Of a stretch of DNA of 64,000 nucleotides, positions 30,749 through 41,922 are shown piece after piece. A program made the translations under genes and the position numbers. A model generated the notes under the pieces. It was not told the DNA's origin and did not search any database. It saw only the letters and a list, made by a program, of their open reading frames with translations. The DNA comes from Neoechinorhynchus agilis (lineage: Eukaryota > Acanthocephala): NCBI GenBank assembly GCA_051530055.1, contig CM121341.1, forward strand, positions 16,182,001-16,246,000, read 5' to 3'. Numbering within the stretch: the stretch's first letter is position 1; each line of letters starts with the position of its first letter.

Positions 30749-32023
30749 ATGGAAAGACTATTGAAGGAGAAGCTCCCTAGCATTCGAGCGACCATCGAAC
30801 CAAGGCAGCAAATAACATCGAAACTGTTCCCAAATGGTCCTCCACAAAAATTGGACATTAAACTTTCTAGGGATGACGAGGCTTTCGTTAAACGCGAAGT
30901 CGACATGTTCACTTTTGAAATGGTTACAACTTTCCCATTCACTCCCGGAATAAAGGAGATTCTCAAAGATGACTGTGGAATATACCTTGACGAAGGTGAT
31001 ATGGAGCTCATTGAAGACGAGCCGAAAAATTTCGGTAGTAGTGATCAATGTTATAGTGTTGGTCAGTCATCGACATCTTCGACTGAACTATTGTCATTGC
31101 TTAATACTCTTCCACTTGATTCTGTTGTCCGAATCACTGATCTGGTTGCAACTATCGATTATCGTCCCCGCCGTATCTACGAGGCAATGAACATACTCGA
31201 AGGATTGAACATTGTTGAGAAGATTCGAAGGAATGAATTTCGTTTAAAAGGAAAGGATGGTCTCGGATTTACGATGGGAAAACTGCAAGTGATGTCTCAC
31301 GTGCTGGGCTTTACTCAGTTTGCTCAGAACTATTATGAACAATACTATCATCAGTTAGACGATCCACAGGTAAAGAGAAAAAAAGGCAGAAAATCAGCCG
31401 AATCAGACCCGATCGACAATACACTAGGGATTATATGTCAAAAACTACTGATGCTTTGCGTTACTCAAGTAAATGGAAAGATACCGATACGCTTCGCTGC
31501 ACGATTGTTGGCGCATGCGGACCATTCCGCAGGTGTGGAACATTTCAAACGCAGAATCCACGAGACGATGGGCACTCTTGGACCTCTTGGAATTTTAAAG
31601 AAAATAACAGCCCATCGGGATGGTCGATGGGAACGGATGCTCGTCTACACTGGGCCCGAACCTGAACCTGTCTCAACTGAAAAGATATTTGATATTATCA
31701 TTTGTGGAAAAGAAGCATCTAAGCAATCAATAGATCGGTTGGTGCAATCCGCTTATCGGGCAACCGGAAAAATTCCGATATACGAGGTTAACCAAGGATG
31801 TCTTGTGCCTTCAAACATCCCTCTAAATGATAGAATAACGCTTATGACAAACGGGACCTCGACAAATCGTTCTAAATGTGACAAATCGCTCAATTTTACT
31901 ATAAACAAAGAATGCTGTTTTTCAGGATCAAGCAAGAAGCAGCAACACAGTACCGTTAAACACGTAAAATGTCATATCAAGAAGGGTCTTATGGAAGCCA
32001 TGGGTGACGCCAGTAGATTGTAA
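30749..32023 (+). CDS. E2F-family transcription factor, atypical (E2F7/8-like)
   Basis: A single open exon of 424 codons. Residues ~110-170 form a winged-helix DNA-binding domain: ITDLVATIDYRPRRIYEAMN, then ILEGLNIVEKIRRNEFRLKG, where RRIYEAMNILEGL corresponds to the RRIYDI(T/V)NVLE(G/S)L recognition helix of E2Fs. Residues ~225-290 form a second winged helix: LGIICQKLLMLCV ... FKRRIHETMGTLGPLGILKK. Two DNA-binding domains in tandem and no visible DP-dimerisation or RB-binding region are the marks of atypical repressors E2F7/8, which bind E2F sites without a DP partner and curb S-phase genes. The RRIY is changed to RRIH in domain 2, so one half may bind weakly. Being intronless is unusual for this locus. 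Confidence 0.7.
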   Translation: MERLLKEKLPSIRATIEPRQQITSKLFPNGPPQKLDIKLSRDDEAFVKREVDMFTFEMVTTFPFTPGIKEILKDDCGIYLDEGDMELIEDEPKNFGSSDQCYSVGQSSTSSTELLSLLNTLPLDSVVRITDLVATIDYRPRRIYEAMNILEGLNIVEKIRRNEFRLKGKDGLGFTMGKLQVMSHVLGFTQFAQNYYEQYYHQLDDPQVKRKKGRKSAESDPIDNTLGIICQKLLMLCVTQVNGKIPIRFAARLLAHADHSAGVEHFKRRIHETMGTLGPLGILKKITAHRDGRWERMLVYTGPEPEPVSTEKIFDIIICGKEASKQSIDRLVQSAYRATGKIPIYEVNQGCLVPSNIPLNDRITLMTNGTSTNRSKCDKSLNFTINKECCFSGSSKKQQHSTVKHVKCHIKKGLMEAMGDASRL

Positions 32024-32533
32024 GTGAATGGAGCAAAAATAAACGATTTTGTAACCGATGAAATGACTAAAGCCTTCCGAATGCTATAGAATTTGAAGCC
32101 CCACTACAAATTGCACTTAATCTAGAAAAAATAATACAGACAATTCACGCAGGATTAAAATTTTTGAAACGATGGTGGTAATCAATCAGATTATTTGTCC
32201 ACTCTAAATTCGTATTTCCGTCGACTACTCAGCGGTCTCTACTTCTCAACTCAGAAGATAATATTTTGATTTTAATGACAGCACGAACTAATGCGCGGCA
32301 ATGCTGTACAAAAACGTTCATGTATAACTGCAATGTTTTGTATGTTCGAAAGCAATGGCATTGTGCCATAGAAGTTCCGCATCTATTTTTCCACCTTTTA
32401 CACTTACACAATTTTTCTCGTTTAACAATCATTTCCTTAACATTTCACATACGCTAAAAGAGAGTCATTTTAGCGAGTGTCTTACTCACCTCTTTATACA
32501 CTGCGCAAATCGCAAAGTGCTCATTGGCTTTCC
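32024..32533. other. Intergenic spacer
   Basis: No supported feature; joins the 3' end of the E2F gene to the promoter of the transporter gene. Confidence 0.4.
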
Positions 32534-35516
32534 ATGGATTTTCTTTCTCTACATGCAGCCTATTATGGATGGATGATGGCCGTGAGCATGGTTTCATTTC
32601 TTGTTGAAATCGTATTTGCGCACGTTTGTCATTCGCTTCTGCTCAATGTGGATGCCTTGTTTAAAGTCGCCCAGGCTGTTTTAGCAATGATCCAATTGCT
32701 GTCGGCAAATGTGAGTCTTGGTCGCACGAAAATTCCATGTCTATTTCTAACTTAAATAACTTCTCAACTTTACAATGGTGACTTCTGCTCATTCTATTCT
32801 GAATAGCTTACAAACATTCACGCCACCACTCTGGATCACTCAGCTGTCGTCCTGGTGTAAAGTCGCCGTAAAAGTTTCGTAATTTCAAGTAAAAAAGTTC
32901 CTATATTCAAGGTTCAAGTTTTTTCAACTAAGTCTTTATGCTAAAACCAATTTTAAATAAATCTTAAATTGTATTTACATAGTCTTTCCCATTAGATCAA
33001 ATGTGAGCTACCATCACGTCACTTTTTTATATCAACCAGTTAACCTTAGACTTAGAAATAATGTGTGACGAATCTCAATGCCGACTCGAATACCTCAATT
33101 TCTTAAATGGAACCTTTTCTTAACAAAGAATTAGCCCACTAGATTTGATTTGGAATAATTTCCCAAAGTTGTAAATCTAATTTCTAATGATCTCCCCATT
33201 TTATTTCGTAAAATTGAATGCTTGATTTGTAACATATTCTTTAAAGCACATTAAAACACGGGAGTACCCGCACCATAAATTCAACTTTAAATGAAATTTT
33301 AGGGTTTGGACCAGTCAACAGAGATAAGCACATTTGGCTTAGGAAGATTAGGATTGATAGCGGAACTTATGAACTGTATATTTCTATACGCAATGTCGTT
33401 TTCATTAATGATGGAGGGCGTTAAGCATATCGTAGGTAAGACTTGCAATTTTGAAGTTCTATAATGGAACCTATTTAACGGCAAGATAATATACGGTATG
33501 AAAAGATTGAAACTAACGAGTACAATAGTTCAAGGTATTCACTTATCGGTGAGATATAAAACGAGTTGAGCATCGTGGTAGTGAAATCAACGAATTTAGA
33601 CCACCAGCATTTCAGGTTAAATCGACCAGATCTTGTACTCAAAGTAGCTTATTTTGTGATTTGTGCTAATGTCGCCACTATCATTGGACAATTTGGTATG
33701 TTTGAATCGATTTGGCGGAATTACTTTCACTGCAATCTTAGCATACCATTATGTAATGTATAACAAGACAAGGAAAATGGCCGCAGCTGAGCGGCACCAG
33801 TGCTACGTAGACAAATATGTATCTACAGGTATCCATTAAAGATTTGACTTACAAAGTTCTCTAAAACCCGATAACACTTATATTGTCCAAAAACAAAGAC
33901 TGTCCCCGATTCGTTAACTTAAAAAACTAAAAGCTATAATGGTGAATTTTGATGCAAAAAGCGGCCAGAGACTCGGGTGGTTAATTTCAGGTTGCAACGC
34001 GAATATATTGCCCTTTGAACTAAGCTAAATTGCAAAATGTAGAAATCTGAATGTTTTGAATCCACTTTCCTATATCTTCTGAGAAGAACCTAATATCACT
34101 TGGTTTAAAGTTTCAACCAGTTTGGAGAAATAGCGAGCATAAAAACTCACATGATAATAAATTTATATCATCAAATTTAACAAAAACTGAAAAAACAGCT
34201 TTAAAACTAGAAGATAAACTCATATTTTTAAAAATGGGAACTCAAATATAAGAAAATTGCAATCAACAATGAAAATTAATTTACCGTTCTGCAAACCATA
34301 GTAGAGGTGTTCACATAATAATGTTAATTAATTGGTTTCTTTTGTAAAGAATTTGTAACGTTCAAGGCGGATAGATGTTTTTAAATCTAAATATCTTTAA
34401 ACAACGACAATTTGCCGTATTTGAGCAAGTAGAAAAGCATGCACAAGCAGGGAATTTTTGCTCATTCTTGTTAAAGAGCCGTATTTATCAACAAAATTAT
34501 AGTGATTTTAAGAATCACTTAAAAGTAAAAGGGATTTAAATTTTATTTGGTAACAAGCTGCGGCTGGCATTATGTGAAAATACAGTGAGATTTTAAAGAT
34601 GAGATAGTTGCTCACCTCGATTTAAGAGTTTATCTTTTCTTTTAACATTATTTTCAAGACGTAAATACAAATTATTAAGTGATAAGATAAATACTTCATC
34701 CGCTTCCCATTATTTTAGCGACCCGACTAGTGTCATGGAAGTATATCCTGATTCACACATTCTGCCTTATTGTTAACAGCATTCTGCTGGCCATTTGTGG
34801 AGCAGTAGTTGTCTACAGCAAACACATTATTATATTTTATATCGATACGATATTCGCATTTTTGATGTCCGTTGTTTGCGTACTAGCAACCTATCCTATC
34901 GGTAAGGAGGCTAGATAAAATTGAAAAGTAATTCAGGCGATAAAATTTAGTAATAAAGGCAATGGAGATATTACTTCAGAGTCATTCAATTTCTTTGGAC
35001 ATAAAACAATTAGTAACCAAAATACAAACTGAGGTGAGTTTATTCGTTGCCTCATAAAACTCTCTTATGGGACCTTTTAGGTGCCAAATATCGCCAACAT
35101 CCACAATCTCCAAGTTTGGCAGCATGTTCCGTTTGAACAGATCGCAACCGTTCACGTCGTGTTCACAACAACGAAAGGATATGAGGCAAAATTAAATAAA
35201 ATTATGAAAATTCTCCAAGAAGCAAATATCAAGCAATTAACTGTACAACCAGAATTTTTAAATGTAACATTTATCGCGAATTTTTATTGATTAAATTATC
35301 AACTTGTAGGAAACAACTGTTCACGAGTATGAATCAGGATGTCTTATGAAATGTCCATGCGATTGTAAACATGAAAAGTATACTGATTTTGGGGGATCCG
35401 TGGTACGAAGGAGATATAGTGACGAAAAATGCAAATTCGAGGATGCTCGAGTAACGTCCGTTAAGTCCAACGGATCGTTTCGCTCAGCGATCGCTTATGT
35501 TGACGATTGTAAATAA
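32534..35516 (+). CDS. SLC30-type cation diffusion facilitator, metal site lost
   Basis: Eight exons: 32534-32710, 33303-33435, 33600-33695, 33742-33828, 34719-34901, 34951-35033, 35081-35263, 35310-35516. All junctions are GT-AG and in phase; total 382 codons. Family marks: HSLLLNVDALFKVAQAVLAM (TM2), STFGLGRLGLIAELMN (TM3), NRPDLVLKVAYFVICANVAT (TM4), the TM5-6 pair in exon 5, and the cytoplasmic domain PNIANIHNLQVWQH...ATVHV...LTVQPEF typical of ZnT proteins. The TM2 H-x3-D site is K-x3-A, and the TM5 H-x3-D site keeps His but has Leu for Asp, so three of the four Zn ligands are gone. A Cys-rich tail (CLMKCPCDC) is added. Transport is doubtful; a regulatory partner role as for other ligand-poor ZnTs is possible (inference). 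Introns 1 and 4 are long (592 and 890 bp). Confidence 0.85.
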
Positions 35517-36354
35517 ATTTCGAGCGGTAAGTATTAGAAAGGTTCAAAATGAATAGCAGCTTTCAATGGACGACGTAATTGGATTAAATTTAATAAATCC
35601 ATCTTGCTATAAATTGCAATTGCGCAATGTAAAATAAAGCAATGATATTTTTTGTCTTTGCAATTTTTAAACGTCGAGCAATGGCCTAAATTCATTCGAT
35701 GAGGCTTGGAACTTAAGGATGCTCGTCTTCGATCCAAACAATGATTTTGTGAGTTTTCTGATCGAAATCGTGAGGCACATTGATTTTATTTATAGCGATG
35801 AACAGCAGCAAGCGCTGAGTAAAAGACTGCACAACTTCTATAAAGACGTGTGCACCGTCACCATTAGTGAATAAACCGATTTTAAACTTTAAATCCATCA
35901 TGAGCGCCGAAAAAATATGTCAAATGAAAAACGCACTAAAAGTCACCTAATCGCTCAAAATTTTCAACAATCTACTCGACCCCCACATCCGCACGCATAA
36001 ATAAATGAATATTAATCACCTCTGCTTTGTAAGAGACGTGCATGTAAAAATATGATATTATTTGCTTATTTTCGTAAACTCCCCTTTCATTGTTCTGAAC
36101 ATTTTTCACGTCTGAAAATAATAGAAGGCGCAAGTACTCGAAAAAGGTTTTGAATCAAAAAAGAAACCGTCACAAGAAGGTAGGAGCAGGAATATATCAT
36201 TTGAATACGGCAAATGAAAATTCATATCCTGCAGTTTCTGCAAAAAAAATTCATCTCTAAATTCAATGAATAAAATGTACTAAAATAATTATTGTGCATA
36301 ATCTGCATAAACAATTAATCGCATGCCGCACTTTAAAAATATAACCACCTTGAT
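35517..36354. other. Intergenic spacer, nothing assigned
   Basis: Short open frames on both strands at 35710-35900 overlap each other and show no motif. The rest is AT-rich. Confidence 0.4.
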
Positions 36355-36490
36355 CAAATGCACTAAGCGCCAGACATTTTGGTTAAGTATCAAATTATAC
36401 CGTCTTGTAATCGAAGTAATCGAAGTAATTAGGTTTGAATTATTTACATTGTTGTGCTCGAGTAATATTAGTCGAATGAGCACTGCATAG
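36355..36490 (+). repeat. Segment duplicated, inverted, at 49117-49215
   Basis: AGCGCCAGACATTTTGG, AAATTATACCGTCTTGTAAT, TTTACATTGTT and ACTGCATAG occur in the same order on the minus strand at 49215-49117. The match stops exactly where the CR1-derived element starts (36491). Confidence 0.75.
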
Positions 36491-38754
36491 GATGCCTAAC
36501 TACCATTTTAATCGACCTTGCTCAGACCTTCCTGCGACGGAGAACCGCTGTACGTGATGCTACGAATCATAGTTTAATCGTCCTATTTTTTTCGGGTTTA
36601 GGTCGTCCACTGCTGACTGATTCAGTAACCATTGAAGAATCGAATCCACTTAGCTCGCAATACACCACGGAACACGATCCACTGTCCACAATCGCCAATA
36701 AAACTCCGCTGTACTAAAAGATAAGAAATGTGATGACCGGAGTTTACATTTAAAACTAAAGCCTATCGGACTCTCTCGCCGTAAGGGATTTGGCTAAGTA
36801 TTCTACTCTATCGATATTGCACTAAAGCAGTGCTTTGAACGAGTTACTGATACTCTAAGTGAGCAGTTGGTCCAAGTCAAAAAATGCAAAGGAAAAATCT
36901 AACAGTTCAAAGCAGATGACAAAGCTTCAAAAGGGGAATTCTAAGAAACAAGTTGAAAGTTTACAGAAATCTGCTAGTGGGGCGGTCACGAAGGATAATG
37001 CGTTTTGCGTAAATGCCATCAGCATGTCAAACTCAAAGGAAAATTTGTTGGAAACTAGTGGTGTTCAAAAGATTGCGAATACTTCGGCGATTATTTGGGT
37101 CTGAATTACTACCCTGGTGTTAAAATTATTGTGGAGTAACCTAGTAAGACTTTGATAAAAGATAGCGATAGAAAAAGCGATTCACTTCCCGTAACTACTA
37201 AAAAGGCTACGGTTGAACAAAGTATCGAAGAAACCTCTGAATAAGTTGAGGCAAGAGCAAAAGGAGGAACAAATAACTATAAGGACATGAGGTTGACCTC
37301 AGTACCATCACAATCAATCAACCCTCCGATTCATTTCTGTAATGATACGCCTTCTCCTCCTGCCTATCATCCCTCGCCGCTCCGAATTCGATCCATCGTG
37401 CCATGCATACCTTCCTAAAGGATATAAATCGCATCAGTTTTATTACTGGTATACCGGAAGCCCCTGTTACAGATCCTTTCGCCGCTGATGCACATCACCG
37501 CCACTAAATTCTTCGTATCTCTCAATGCCTTTTCCCACGATATTCACTCTACTATTGCTTCCCCATCAACTGTTATGCGCATTCCCTCCAAAAATCCCTT
37601 TAACCCGAGACCACTTCTCCTCAAAGTAACTTTCATTTCACCACTCGTAGCTTCCCACTTTCTTAACAGGAGACACAGACTCCTCACTTCACAACTTTCA
37701 GTTCGTAACTATTCAAAATATGAACTCATCACAAAATCTTTCCTCTGCCCCTCCAAATTCAACCCATACCTCATCTTCCCAATATAGCCTTTCACTTTTA
37801 ACGAGCATCCTAGAACATCTTCCACATCCCAATAATCGAAGAGTAGGCGACTTCCCACCTTCTTTGACTACGTGCAACTCCACCGGCCCCTAAAAACCAT
37901 AATGGTAAATCTCCCAGCCCATCCATATAAAACACCCTCTTTTTTCCAAATCAAGTAAATAATTATCACTAGCCTCCTTCCTACACTGGATGAAATTTCA
38001 CTCATTTTATCTATTCAAAAGCCGACGTAGTCATCTTAACAGAAACGTGGCTTAAACCCCTTCAACAGCGTTGCCGCCCTAATGCCTCTTGTGCTGAGTC
38101 CTCATTGCGTCAACTGGAGTCCATGATAGGGCTCATAAACTCTACAAATTCACATCATTTCTTAATTGCAGGGGACTTCAATAAACTATTTCCTCTTCCA
38201 CCCTTTTGCCAGTTGCGTCAACCTATTGACTTTCCAACTCGCCTTGACGCTCACCTCAACAAAGTGTTCACAAATATCGACGCCTATCCATCCGCCTCTA
38301 AACTCCCTCCACGCGAAATTCTGACCACTCCTCTGCCCTTATCACTCAACCCCACCACAGCGTTTAAAATCATCTCGTTTACCTGCCTGGGATAAGCGCT
38401 TTATAGAAATAAAAACAAAACTTTATTTATAAAAATGTGCATTTAGACGAAGTGATTGCAAATATAAATTCAAACTATTCAAATTTTTAAAGGGGAGCAA
38501 ATTTAAGAACGCGACTTGTTCTCGATGGCGATTGCTGATTTCGTCGTAGCATTTCTTCAAACGCGAATGCAAATTATATGCGTTGCTTGTGCTGTTTTTC
38601 TAACAGATCGATTTGGAAGCACGCTTAAGAAATATTTGGGCAAATCTTGTAGCTAAGAGAACTTTTCAGCGCAAGGTGGAGCACGTTTTCGCATAATAAT
38701 GAAAGACATTAGACAACGTAAAAGATCACATTGCACGTCTTAGTTCCTATAAAA
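36491..38754 (+). mobile_element. CR1-derived LINE lacking RT, copy A
   Basis: A 2.26-kb copy, the inverted partner of 49229-51800. Contents: part of the 5' UTR (with a deletion near 36545), a Lys/Ser-rich ORF1 start (near 36860), a CR1-type ORF1 core (IPSKNPFNPRPLLLKV...SHFLNRRHRL, about 37570-37690), the FFDYVQLHRP motif, and the 3' half of an AP-endonuclease (FLIAGDFNKLF ... IDFPTRLDAHLNKVFTNID, about 38155-38290). After the endonuclease comes a 350-bp noncoding tail ending TTCCTATAAAA. No RT is present. Copy B has the same endonuclease-to-tail junction and 3' end, so the family moved in this shortened form, like mammalian HAL1. Confidence 0.75.
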
Positions 38755-39035
38755 AACTTATCATTCTCCTCGTATCTTAAACCCGTCATTCTTCGTCACG
38801 TCTGATTAGTGAGCACTCGTGTCGCGCCTTTGAGGTGACTCATAAGGCTTAACAGTTCATTCTTTATACACAGTGCAATCATTAGAGCTGCTTAATGTGA
38901 GTAAGCTCACAAATACTACACCTCCTTGCTCACATAGTCGACTTACTCCGCAAAGTCTTTGAGAAATTATTGCGTTGTCTCCCGTCGAGTTTATATCAGT
39001 CATTTTACACCTTGTAGACAAAAAGGAAAAAGAAA

Positions 39036-41103
39036 ATGCTTCAATGTCGGCAGTTGCCCATAATCCTCAGAAAATATCCACAGACAGCTCATTTTGTAGC
39101 TCGTGGTCTCTCATCCAGTCAGAACGATGCGTCGTTCTTTGAAATGGTTCTTGGTTTCTATGACAGTGCTGCTGCCGTAGTGAAAGACAATTTCGTCCAA
39201 GAAGGACATAAACATTGGGATAAGGCAAAACGCGAGTATCTCGCAGAAGGAATTCTATCGGTCATCAAACCGTGCAACAATGTTATCCAGCTTTCTTATC
39301 CTATAAGGAGAGACAATGGGAAACTGGAGACAATCGAAGCGTGGAGAGTGCAGCACAGTCATCACAGGACACCCTGTAAAGGAGGTAGGCATTTGGGTAA
39401 CGATCAAAAACGGTTTCTGTACTTCGGGGTTCGTAGCAATGTTCCGTATACGATTCCTAAGCCTATTTTTAAATGGGTGCGGCCTAGATGACCACAATTT
39501 TTCTACTCAAAATTTCGATAACTAATTACCTTTCGAGTTGTCGACTAGTGACGTCTGCAGTCGATTATAATTCAGATATCAAAGCACTGCATGAAGAATA
39601 ATTTGGTTAGTAGGATATTATCGTTTTCATGATGCAAGTATATATACGTGTTTAAATCCCGAAGCTTAAATTGGGCACTGGTTATACAAGTTCCAAAGAG
39701 AATACCACTATTATCTTTACAGGAATTCGATACAGTCCACAAGTTAATCTTGATGAAGTGAAAGCATTAGCAGCTCTGATGACTTTTAAGTGTTCATTGG
39801 CTGGAATTCCATTTGGAGGAGCAAAAGGTGGAGTTCGTATTGAGCCACGAGATTATAGTGAGGCCGAACTTGAGAGAATTACAAGGAGACTAACCGTGGA
39901 ATTGTGCAAGAAAAACTTCCTCGGGCCAGCTATCGATGTTCCGGCCCCGGATATGGGCACCAGTGGTCGTGAGATGACATGGATTGCCGATACTTATTGC
40001 ACATCATTTGGTGAGCTTAATCACTTTCGGTATCAATAACGTTCGCATTCCTTTTGAATCCAGGTCATCAGGATTTAAATGCCATTGGATGCGTCACTGG
40101 GAAACCGGTGCTGTTTGGTGGGGTAAATGGTCGTGTGGCCGCTACTGGAAGAGTAAGTTTGGTTTAGTCTCTAAATAGACCAATGAATTAATATAAGGGC
40201 TTATACCACGCAACTGAACATTTTGTAAATTCTAAATCTGTGGCACGAAAGATCGGATTCACTCCCGGACTTATGGACAAAACTTTTATTGTTCAGGTAA
40301 AGTAGAAACATTTATTTAATTTTAGAATTGAAAGGCCATTATAAAAGGGTTTTGGAAACGTTGGATCACATGCCGCAATGCAGCTGCAGAACGCTGGGGC
40401 GAAGTTGATCGGCGTTATTGAACACGATTCAATGTACTATGAACCTAAAGGAATAGATGCCCACGATCTTGCCAAATTCATGATAAAGCACCAGTCGATT
40501 AAGACGTATCCAAAAGTAAAGCCATACAATGGCACTGCTGCCCAACTTATGTGTGAGGAATGCGACATATTCGTACCCGCAGCAAACGAGCGGCAACTAA
40601 CTGAGGAAATCGCTAAAAATATGAAAGCTAAAATAGTTTCTGAAGGCGCCAACGGACCAACGACCAATGAGGCTAATAAAATCTTGTTAGAGCGTAACAT
40701 TCTCGTGGTACCGGACTTATTCGCGAATGCGGGTGGTGTAATCGTATCTTATTTTGAGTGGCTAAAAAATCTGTCGCACGTGAGCTACGGTAAACTCACA
40801 TTCAAGTATCAACGAGATACCAATTATCGAATTCTTGATAGTGTTGAGAAATCTATGGAGAAGCATCTAGGAACCGATGTTGAAATAAAACCAACTGATG
40901 AGTTCCTGCACAATATGTCTGGAGCAGGGGAAGTTGACATCGTGAATTCCGGCCTTGAATACTCAATGGAAAAGGCTGCGTTGTCAATTGAAGCAGCAGC
41001 GAAGGAATTCAATTTGGGAACTGATTTCAGAACGGCTGCTTACGTTAGTTCACTGGAGAAGATCTTCAATGTTTATGTGCACAGTGGTTTGACTTTTGGC
41101 TGA
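39036..41103 (+). CDS. gdh: Glutamate dehydrogenase, mitochondrial
   Basis: Five exons: 39036-39384, 39723-40010, 40064-40152, 40198-40296, 40348-41103; introns of 338, 53, 45 and 51 bp; all in phase; 526 codons, intact. The enzyme oxidatively deaminates glutamate to 2-oxoglutarate in the mitochondrial matrix. The N-terminus is a presequence ([20 protein letters not shown]). Core motifs: [24 protein letters not shown] with the catalytic Lys, [13 protein letters not shown], the NAD(P)-binding [13 protein letters not shown] spanning the exon 4/5 border, EGANGPTT and the C-terminal LRTAAYV-like [13 protein letters not shown]. The antenna region ([14 protein letters not shown]) is of the animal hexameric type, so allosteric control by GTP/ADP is likely (family knowledge). 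Length matches animal GDHs. Confidence 0.95.
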
Positions 41104-41922
41104 GCCTGAAGAAAGATTTCCGTACTTATAACTGACTTATAAGTTTTAAACAATAAATACTTTACATCAAAGGTTCAGAGAGAATATTCCAGAAGTATAC
41201 ATCTTTCTTAAACTGCAGTTAGGCATGATTTCGCGGACTGTGACTTGTGTTTGATTACAGAAAAACATATTGAATACCTGACTTTAAAGGGAACAAAAAT
41301 ACGAGTATGCTGCAGCTTCATAGTCTCAATCTTTTAAATGCATAATTGAACGTTTTGTCCGTTCAAAACATTAATTCTTTCAAAGACCAAATGAATATGA
41401 TTTTAAGGTCGAAATCACTGGACGGTAGAAAAGTTACGATGAACAAACCCGATAACAGTTGGTAACTCTTGAGGTAACCACACTTTCAAATATCAGAGAA
41501 AATCTTTGAAATGGCTGTAACTCGTCAGATCTATGGAGTTACTCACCAAACGAGAATTTAATCTTTTTGCTTTAAGCAAAAAATAAATTTTTCAAGTAAA
41601 AACCGTTGTGATCATTTAAAGTTCAACGAAACTGCTAAAAGTGAACTAGTAGTATACTTTTAATACTCCTAAAAAATTTAGATTTACTTCTGGAACAAAA
41701 GTGCCCAGCGTATTCTGTCAAGGCTCCTAACCGAAAAATTAAAGTCTACTTTGCGAGTTTAATTTGGCACTAGTAGGGTGCTATTTTGTAATTTGTTTGA
41801 ATTCTTACAACCAACGATTGCCTTGTTTTGTATTTATAGGTCTCATGGGTACCGACCGTAGCCACCTACACAATCGTTTCCTGATTTTTTATCGGTTTAT
41901 TTCGATAAGGTCGCTATTCGTC
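41104..41922. other. Intergenic spacer between convergent genes
   Basis: 3' regions of GDH (plus) and the coiled-coil gene (minus). AATAAA at about 41152 is a fitting poly(A) signal for GDH. Nothing else is recognised. Confidence 0.5.

Noticed and set aside
35534-35901. Overlapping open frames on both strands near 35.7 kb
   Set aside because: The minus- and plus-strand readings are equally protein-like, neither has a motif, and no splice partner was found. Not called.
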